A DNA stretch of 64,000 bases from Metridium senile. Its lineage: Eukaryota > Cnidaria > Anthozoa > Actiniaria > Metridiidae. The stretch lies in assembly GCA_949775045.1 (NCBI GenBank), contig OX459101.1:2410501-2474500 (forward strand), given 5' to 3'. Below the pieces are notes generated by a model. The model did no database searches. It saw nothing but the letters and a program-made list of their open reading frames with translations, and was not told the DNA's origin. Positions 1 to 9,940 of the stretch are shown in pieces. The first letter of the stretch is position 1; every line of letters starts with the position of its first letter. Both the position numbers and the translations under genes were made by a program.

Positions 1-118
1 AATCACTGGCTAAATAAATTGAGACGGTAAAAAAGTGATTTATTCATTAGTTTTTTTAGATTTTATTTCAAAAGTGGCTAATACTTTTCTCTATAAATGA
101 CAAAAATGAAGTACTTAC
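1..118. other. ML1 intron inside TLDc (partial)
   Basis: Sequence downstream of the GTAAG donor of ML1 exon 15. It resembles 15820-15922 in ML2 and contains no further coding signal. Confidence 0.6.
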
Positions 119-349
119 CCCAGCTAGCGTCTGTATAGCCTCCAAATATGTACTGGTTGACTTTAATGATGGTGATGGTTGGACCAACACCATCGCATTT
201 CGTGTGGAAGGTACTGGCAGCCCATCCATCGTTTTTAGAATGATAACAAGTTTCCCATCTTGTTGGTTTTCCAGGAACTGTGGCCAACCATTCACTCATC
301 AGCTCATATTCTTCACGGTTTTTGAGGATGTCAGATTGCATCTTTTGAA
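119..349 (-). CDS. ML1 exon 15: first half of TLDc domain
   Basis: A 231-bp phase 1-1 exon encodes 77 residues. The ordered motifs TRWETCYHS, DGWAASTFHTKCDG, GPTITIIKV and YIFGGYTDASW are the N-terminal half of a TLDc domain. Cytosolic TLDc proteins act in oxidative-stress protection and V-ATPase regulation. Here TLDc is the tail of a secreted protein, a combination whose role is unknown. The partner exon lies off the window. Confidence 0.85.
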
Positions 350-3300
350 CTGGAAAATATCAAATTTAAATCGTAAATTGTACTCTGCGGAGTACCAATT
401 AGTTTTTTAGTATATTATAAATAAAAATGGTATATTTTATGTATTGTAAGCGCATTGAGTCTTGCGAAATGCGCAAGAACTGTTAAATAAATTAAATTAA
501 ATAAACAAATAGCACGATCTTCTGGCGGTACAATTTGTAACTAATAGATACTCGTGATCACCTAAAAGGCTCGTCCAATTTTGAAAACTTTCAAAACATC
601 ACAAGTACCTATATTAATTACGAATTGTACTCAAGATCGCGCGATTTCCTATACAAATGGATAGCTGGGCTATCTGTGGTAAAGAGTGTTTGTCATTTAT
701 ACAATAAATGTTGAAAGGTCTTTAAATGTTTGTTCTCTTTACCTTATGTTCGGACCCTTTAAATCAATTGTGTTCTCATATATTTGTTCTGCATTTATGA
801 TCTCTGTAACGATTTGATTGCCTTGTGATCATTGTTTTTGAAACAAATTACAAAAGGTTTTTGGATTCAAATCATTGTGAACGGAAAACGTAAACAAACC
901 TATATGGAGGTTGCAAACCTTTTTCCAAATTTAAGAGGCCATTGTTATAAAATGAAGGTGCCGCATATGCATCTTTGAAATAATTTTTATGATTTGCTTT
1001 TGTAAAATCTTCTCTAAAAATATATTATTGGCTTTCACGTGACGTCATCAAAATACTAACTTTTAACTGTAAGCTCCATGAAGTTGTGCTTTCCATATCG
1101 TTTACATTACCAATGAGCGAGTCTCCGTACCAAATTTTATCGATTTACTGCCTTTAATTCAAGAGATATCGGTGAAGTAATTTAAGTCACGCAACACTTG
1201 TCACGCGTTTGAAGGATTGAAATTTGTGCAATATTTCAGACAATTTTTCCGTTTTGATCATTTGATATAAACTAACATGGTAAATAAGGGAATATCTAGG
1301 CAAATTAATAACATTTTGGGCTTTTGGCACAACCGGTAATTTGGCCTCAGAGGGACACCAACATGGCTGCGCCATACATTTCACTGTAATCAAGGCGCAT
1401 ATTCACTGGCTCCGTATTCGGTCACCATTAGTCCATTTACGCTCAAATTTTGGCCAATCATACATTGGTCATCTTGCTTTAAGCTGATATGGCCTAAAAT
1501 GCTATTTGTATCGCAAAAAAGATCTGGTTAATGATACAACCGGAAATGCCATTATTGCCATACATTTCTTACTAAAAATCTTTAGTAATAACTTGACTAT
1601 AATTCATTCTTCTGACCTCTTATTTGCTAACGTACACTGCTAAATGAAGTATGTGCCTCATAAATTCAGTGATTGTCGTTTACAGTTTAAGCGACAATTT
1701 AAGGACTTTCAATATGGTCACGTGAATTGAGATTCTTCCTCACACGAAGAAGAGTTTCTTAAACCGGCTCACCGACAGCCCAACTATTCTTTACTATGTT
1801 TTTGATGACAATAAAGTTAATTTTACCGCGCGTCGAACGACGCGCCGAGCACCATATCACAGACTGCCCCACTTGATTAAGATTTTTTTTTTAATTACTA
1901 TAAAATTATTTTATACTTCGCGCCTAAATATTGAAAACAAATCTCATGTTTTGTTATTCTTTGATTGTGCGGTTGGGATGCCTGTGGTGATGTATGTATG
2001 TATATCATGTATTTTGTCAACTTTTACAGTTTTTTAGGCTTGCTACGACAACATGTATAGTTATATAGTGCTTGTATAATTTGGTTCCAACAAGCGACAA
2101 AAAATCACATTATTATTCAAACAATCTCAAGAAATTCCTACCAGTTTCAGATGAGATATTGGTTATATACCTGTTGGTAGTAAGTACTACTAATTACACT
2201 ATATATACAGTAAAAACCCGCGAATAAGAACCACTTTTTTTCGAGGTTAGGCTAAAGTGGTTCTTATATATTTGGTATTTATGATGGTAATTGGACTGAG
2301 TGGAGTCCAATTCGATCTTTAATCATACGAGTGATTACAAAATCGGACGCTCGCGTAGCGGGAGTCCGATTTGTTTATCACGAGTATGATTACAGACAGA
2401 ATTGGACGAACAAAGTTCGATTACCAATTAATTATAACTATTACAATTTCAGAGAAAAATGTGACATAAAATGACACCAAAAATAGCTGCCCAATTCTGC
2501 TAATAATACACAATCATTTGACATCATTGTGCAATGACATTAAACACCACAACCATTAATAACTATATTAGGTTATTAAGTTATATTAAGTTATATTAGG
2601 GAAGTTCTCTTCATCAGAGGCATAATCAAAGTTGAAAAAATCCTCCATTTTTGCAAAAATCTCATTTTTTTAGAATAATTTTCGTTGCTATAGTGATTTG
2701 TATCAATTCAGGGATTGGTTGATTAATCTGAAAGCAGTAAAATCATTGGCTCATAAAACTGTCCGATAACAACTGTCCAATTACAACCAACTGTCCGATT
2801 ACACTGTCCGATTACAAAAACAAGATTGATTAGTGGAAAATAGAGTAGTCTGTCGACCAATCAGATTCAAGGAAATTGTAATAGTTATGATTGAGAAATT
2901 AGGCTAAGGCGGTTCTTAACTGGTTCTTATTTACAAAGCAAGAACAATTTCTATTATATAGTGTTTTGTTATGTTATATAAATTGTTATGTAGAAGCATA
3001 TGAATGATGAATGCATTCTCATTGAGAACTAAACGATAATACTTTTGTAAAACATTTTTCTTGCATTGATTTTAAATTTGGTCATATATATTCAGACTCA
3101 ACTTATATTTTTTTAAAATGTCCAAATAAATCTTGAAACCTTTCATATATAAGAACCAGTTATTTTTCAGCTAAAGTTGTTCTTTTTTAACAGGTGCCTA
3201 AAAAGCAAATTTTAGCTTAGTGGTTCTTAATCCACTGGTTCTTATATGCGGGTTTTTACTGTACTAGACATTGGCATTGTAGCATGAAAAGAAATTTGAT

Positions 3301-6300
3301 GTTCAAAATTACTGAATAAACTATGACGATCAATGAATTTGTCCTGACAGATCATAAAAGTCATTACAATTTCTTGTGTTTTAATCTTTAGATTAAAACT
3401 AGTTAGTTTATGTTTTTCCACGGACGACGGAAAATCAGTCTAGTACTTTGTGCATTTGCATCAAAAACATGGACACCGGATGAACACTCATGTGAATAAG
3501 TGTGTTAAGTGTGTAACATAGTCATATGTATAAGAAATCGCACGACCTTAAATACAATTCGTAATAAATATCGGTACGAGTGATGTTTTGAAAATTTCCA
3601 AAATTGGACGTGCTTTTAAGGCGAGTCCAATTTGCAAACTTTCAAAACATCACGAGTATCTATTAATTACCAATTGTACGAAAAGATCGTGCGATTTTTT
3701 AGCTAAAATATACTGAAAAACTAATTGGTAGTCTGCAGAGTACAATTTACAATTTAATTGTACTCCTCTTGTCCAATCAGAATCGAGTAATTTTGTACAG
3801 TCAGTCAGTCATTCGGTCAGTCAGTCGGTTGGTCGGTCAGTCAGTCAGTCAGTCGTTGTACAGTACCTGAACAAGTGAGTCCATCACCCAGATAACCATG
3901 GTTACATTGACAAGTATACGATCCATAGCTATTGGTGCATTGTGAGTCAGCATGACAAAAACCACTGAAACATTCATTCATATCTACAAATAAGGACAAG
4001 TTTGTTCTTTAAATATCTATATATTTTTAAATACAAAACATTGAATACTTTAAATGATTAACTTTAAAATTAGTAATTTTACTGAGAAACAAGCCGAAGG
4101 CGCGTGACTGTATAGCCGATATATGTTGTCAACGTAAATATTGTAAACCACTTAAAGAAAAGTCTAGGTAAGCTATATCGCCGAGAAATTTCAAGTCAAA
4201 ACTTATACAAGCCAGGATATACAACACCAGTGTTGTATCAGATATACAACAATCGTCAATATTTCTTTTGTAAATATCGGCTCTATAATCACGCGCATTT
4301 GGCTTGTTATTCTATATGCCGATACAACACTGTCCATGTTGTAAACATAACTTATAGTTTATCAATGATTGCCTAAATCTACTCACAATACAAAATAAAT
4401 ATGCATCATTAATTACGTATCAGAAATACCGTATGTAATCTTGAAAACAATACCATTACCATATATTATATTGTAGGAGAGAAGTAACAAAATACTTTGA
4501 TGAGCGCGTGAGATTTTATAGGCATATCTTTGAAACGTAAGTCATGTTAATATACATTGACATAATGTGTTAATCGATATTTCACCTCTTTTGCATGTGT
4601 AGGCGTGGTAGGACCCACACGTGACGTCATTCCAATGGTAATCATGACGTAATCCCAAAGTGTGCACACAATCCTGGTCACCTGGGTAATTGTTTGGTTG
4701 GTTCTCTGCCCAGTAAGTAAAGTTGACAGCACTTCCATCTATCCAGGTAAAATTACCTTCACTGTCCATATCCTGTAGTCCGATCCATCCGGTTTCCCAA
4801 CCGTGCCGATGTTGAACATAAGTGTTTTCCTCTTGACTAGATATACTGGTAAGATTGGCGTTATCAGCCACACATCTTGACTGAGCTGCTTGCCACGACA
4901 AGCAAGAAGTATTTGTCTTGTAGCAGAACCCGTTGAAGTAAATCCAATCATCGCCACAGATATCTGATACAAGTAAGAACACCGAGGTTAAATACAATAT
5001 AGCTTAAAGCAATAGTCTTCTTAACAGTTCCCTGCACCATTTGAAAGGTAGCCGGGCCTTCTCGTAGCGAGACAAACTTTCAGCTTTCAATGATATAGAG
5101 ACACGCGAATAATTGTCACGCAAGGTGTTAACATGTCTCTATCGATATCATTGCAAGCTCAAAGCTCGTCTTGCTTCGATGCAAAGGGTGCCCGGCTATC
5201 ATTCAAGATGGCACAGGGAACTGTGAAGGAGACTATTGTAAAGTCTATTCATTGTGGATATGAGATAATAGTATGCCATTTATCATATAGCTTGCTTTAA
5301 GTTTGCATGGAGTAGCTATGTGAGTTCCTTTTGGAAAACTCGAAAAGAAGCAAAATGGTCGATACGTACTTTCAATCCCTAACCCCAAAAATATAGTTTA
5401 GTGGTTAAAAATAAAGTTTTCTTGAAAAAGTTAGAATGAAAAATTAAACTTAGAATCGAGTAAAGGGGAAAGGTCCTTTGAACGAGGATGGTTCTCAACG
5501 CAAACACGAGGCTAGTAATTCAAGATCATTTGCAGGTCACCTTATTTCTATTCGGTCCATACCTGATACTACCACGTATTGTACGGTGACAGGATCGTAA
5601 CGGTCCGAGTATAACTCCTTGAGGCAAACACGGAACGTATCCATGGTAACATCCTGATATCAAAGCCGTATATATTATTTTTTAAAGTTTAAAATCTTTA
5701 AAAACTTAATGAATAATTACTCAGAATTTTACAAAAGAAATCACGTCCGGGAAGATATCTGTAAATCTCATAGAGATGTCGTAATGATTTGCATAAGTTT
5801 CAAATTGAAATTTCTCTTCCAGATTTACTTTTATTTTGATAATTTTAGTAAAATATGAAAGAACTAACGTTGTACTTTCATAAGTATTATACAATATCCA
5901 CGCTCGATCTGTATGCAATATACAAAGGCTCGTCTTTGATTCGCCGTTGTATATTGCATACAGATCGACTGCTCATATTGTATATATTACATAAAACGAT
6001 GAAAGGCATCTGCTCAAATGTTACATATGTGAAATCCAATTATTATCTACAATCATTCTAAACCTACCTCTATCCATGCTGAAATGCCGTTATATTTCGG
6101 GTTAATTTGACCAACACTGGTGTCATGTGTTGCTGTTATCAATACAGAAGGAATCTTTGTGTAGTTTCTTGTCATATTAATATTCTGCAATATAAGCCAA
6201 TTGTTATGCAATGACAGAGAAACAATCAATGTTTATTGCATTAAAACACCTGATGCTTCCCCTTTAAAAAGATTGGAATGAGCAACCCGTTTTTGAAAAA

Positions 6301-9300
6301 TCATTTATTGTTATAGATTGATATGAAGATTAAAGATGCATATTGTAAGTGGCATTTCTAATATTTAGACGTATTAAACTATTACATTTTCAAATGTTAC
6401 AAAATACCTGGCAGAAAGCATAGTTGTTGGATTTGAGAGGAGTTTGGTCGTTTGCAAAGTGAACACTGCCATGTTCAGAGAAGAGAGGACGATGAAGTGT
6501 TTCAAATGCCATCCAGTCCTGTAAAAGGAAATAGACAACAACTCAACTACTGAACAATTGAACTCACGAATTTTTTTGGTGTTGTGAACGCATTCGGCAT
6601 GTTAAACAACAGTTGCAAACAAGATGATGTCGGCCAAAAATGCCTGAATCTAAACTTGTCTCGAAATATGAAACATTTATTTTCTCACCACATCGATATC
6701 CTCGTGTATTCCATCAAAGTTTTGTAGCTCTCTGATACAAACTTGAAATGATGCAGAACTGACGTCCTCAACCCACACGCTCGCAGCATCGTGCTTCAGA
6801 CCATCTCTTTGATGCTCGAGAGTAACTAGAACTGTAGGAGTCCAGGTAAACTTTCCCTGAAAGAAAGACATTATTGTCATATATTCCAAATGTTGATGAT
6901 GATGATAGATCGCACATGCGTACATTAAATATACTTACACTTGGAAATGATAAAGACGTACACTTGGTACCAGTCCACCACTGAGTGATTTTCTTCTTAC
7001 CAGTAACTGCTCCGTCAGGTGAGCCTTGATATGCTATCCAATCAAATGATGCCACGTCATTAGTCTGTTGGTCATTTCTACCAGTCTTGGTCATACACAC
7101 AGTAAAGTTGTCTTTATTCACGTTCTCTGACCACGTGACCGTTGCGTCATGGACTGTGGAAGGGACTGCTGCGTTGATGTAGTTAACTGTTAACTGAACG
7201 TGGACGGGTTTGTCGGGGTAAAACATGTAGGGTTTTAGAGAGATTACTTCACAGTGAGACTCAGCCATGGAGGACACGTGGTTGAGATGATGTCTTCCCT
7301 TGTCCAGTGGAAAACCTATATGTAATGTTTACAACATGAGCGGCCGCGTTGTATGGGCTTTTACAATGTCGAGCCGAAGGCGAGACATTGTAATGCCCAT
7401 ACAACACGGACGCGAATGTTGTAAACGGCTTGTTAAATTAATGAATAATTAATGAACTCAAGGGAATAGTCAACTCAGATAATTACAATCAATCGGGAAT
7501 CTTTTATTAATGAGAGTTTATTCCTCTGAGAATTTATATTATGGTAATTAAAATTCATTCTGACTTGAGCAACGGACATGGAAAGAACTAGAACCCGATT
7601 TCGCGAGCCCAAAACTGCCGAGGGGGAGCGAATATAATTCTAATAGAAAGTACAGTTCCTAAAAACACTGAAAATAACACTAATATTAAAGTGGGCTGTG
7701 AAGCTATTCCATGAGTGGCAATTCAAGCGTCAAGATAAATTACCAAAACAACTGCATTCAAGCTCTATACGCTTAGAGTTTGAGAAAGTGCAACCGTTGA
7801 GCACTCCTTTGAAAGACATGAATGCCGAAACATTGAACTGGTGGCTGAGTCGGTTCATAGAAGAAGTTTCTAATCGTCGCGGCGAAAGATATCCTCCCAA
7901 AACGTTATATTTATTAGCTTGTGGCATTAAAAGGTATCTCAGTGATAAAAGTGGACACGATCCATTCGCAATTAAGAGGTGATCAAAGGTTCGTAAAATT
8001 ATTTAAACATTATAAGGTTAACTTTTTCAATGCCGGAATATACTTATATTTGTGCCGTTGGTATTTGCATAGGTTTCTGCTGTTTCGTAAGATAATAGTA
8101 GCAATATTTTAATGCCAGTGTTCAATAGCTGCACTGTAAACTTTTGGATGAAGTAGAAGTAAGCTATACTATAATGTTTGGTGATAAATAAACTATTTTC
8201 TTGCGTTGTTTGCGTTACATGTTGTGGTTGTATTTGGTTTAAGTGGTTGTATTTTTATGATACATCCACTAGTGTTTGTATTTCATGATACATCCACTAG
8301 TGGTTGTATTTTTATGATACATCCACTAGTGAATGTATGTTCATTAGTATAACAATGGTGTAATTCATTCATCGATCTTTATTGGGATTTACAATAGTAT
8401 GCATGTGATCTGAATACTGAGCAAGGATTGGCTTGTACCCTCATTAATTATTCATGAATTTTACAATGTAGGATACAATATTGTTAAATAGTAAAAATGT
8501 AAGGCTGATATAACATGGTACATTGTAGATGGTAATGACAAGAAAGTGAAAAAGAATGAAATGGGTGTGTGTAATTCAGTGTCTTTCTCACGACTCCATC
8601 CACCCAGACGACCATCATTCAAATATCAGACATAGTATCAACATACACTATTGAATCTGGTAAACAACAAAACAAACCTTGGCATCCTCCTGGATGGTAA
8701 TAAGAGTAGTTTCCTTGTGTTTGGCAGATTTCTCGTTTCAAAGTGCACATGTTGTCAAATGTACGACCGTTAGAAGCACATACAAGATCTTCATATACTG
8801 GACATTGAGTGAGGCATTCACACTGACTAACTTGTGCAGATACTGCTTGGCAAACACCAAAATATTCACAGGTCTTGTTGATGCAGGGATCAAGATCTGG
8901 TAAATCAAAAATATTTACATGAAATTAACAACTATCAACTCTTTGTATTGGTCCTGACTATCACGCCTCTCTTTGTCGAGTTACTGGTTAAATTTATATA
9001 TATCTCTCCCTCAAATATTAAAACTTACTTATGGATCAGAAAATCCCAAAATTGAATTGAATTTGATAATTTTGTGAGCACTATGCAGTACATTTTTAAT
9101 GTTTATTCAACAACTTCCAAATAATTTACATACAGAACTAAATAAACGTATAGTACATATACTACATAATAATAATACATATAATAAAAAGACAACGCAC
9201 TATCAAATTAAAAAAAGAGATTGTGTTGTCCTTACCTCCAAAGGCGATGTACTCTACTTTAATAGGATGGTGCTTGTTGTTTAATCCAACCAGATCTTTA

Positions 9301-9881
9301 ACACATGTCTTAAAATGCGTCTCTGTCGTTTCCTGGAAAATGGTAATTCACCTGAAATTTACTTGAGGGAAATAAATCAAATAAATCACATGCTTTATTT
9401 CATCACAGCGATAATCGTTGCATCGTTAACCAATGACTATATAAGTTTCCGTGCAAGTTCCGCCTCCGAATTGATTGACGGATCGGAAAAACTCAAAATC
9501 AATTTGAATGAATTTAAACTTATGATAAGGGCAACATTAAAAAAATTAATTTGTGTAGTTATAAATATTTTCCAATAGTTTGAAGTTTTATGATTTACCT
9601 CTACCCAAGCTGTAATGGAGTTATGTTCGGGCTGAACAGCATTGGCATTGCTACTGTCATACAAATGACTTGCTGTTAGGACAATTGTTGGTGGAGAATA
9701 GTACGGCTCGTGGAAGTTAACAACCTGAAGAAGATATATTATTATTTTTAAACAATCAATCATGCAATCAATCAGTCAGTAAATCAAGCAATCAAGTAAC
9801 CTACAAATCAATCTATCAATCAATCAACCAATCAACCAATCAACCAACCAATCAATCAATCAACCAATCAATCAATCAATC

Positions 9882-9940
<59 letters not shown>

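Larger units (their letters stand above)
350..3866. other. Large ML1 intron filled with mobile-element DNA
   Basis: The intron between the EGF and TLDc exons has no host coding sequence. It aligns in blocks with the ML2 intron at 16154-20158. It also holds a 1054-bp TA-flanked element (2208-3261), a 0.7-kb CACGTGA-ended element (1031-1725) and two copies of a dispersed inverted-repeat family (about 355-660 and 3525-3790). Confidence 0.6.

Noticed and set aside
3798..3857. CAGT repeat next to the ML1 EGF exon as a regulatory element
   Set aside because: It is a simple tetranucleotide repeat, absent next to the ML2 EGF exon.
4739..4972. Alternative minus-strand frames within the C-type lectin exons
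   Set aside because: They overlap the lectin frame, which carries all conserved cysteines and the WND motif.
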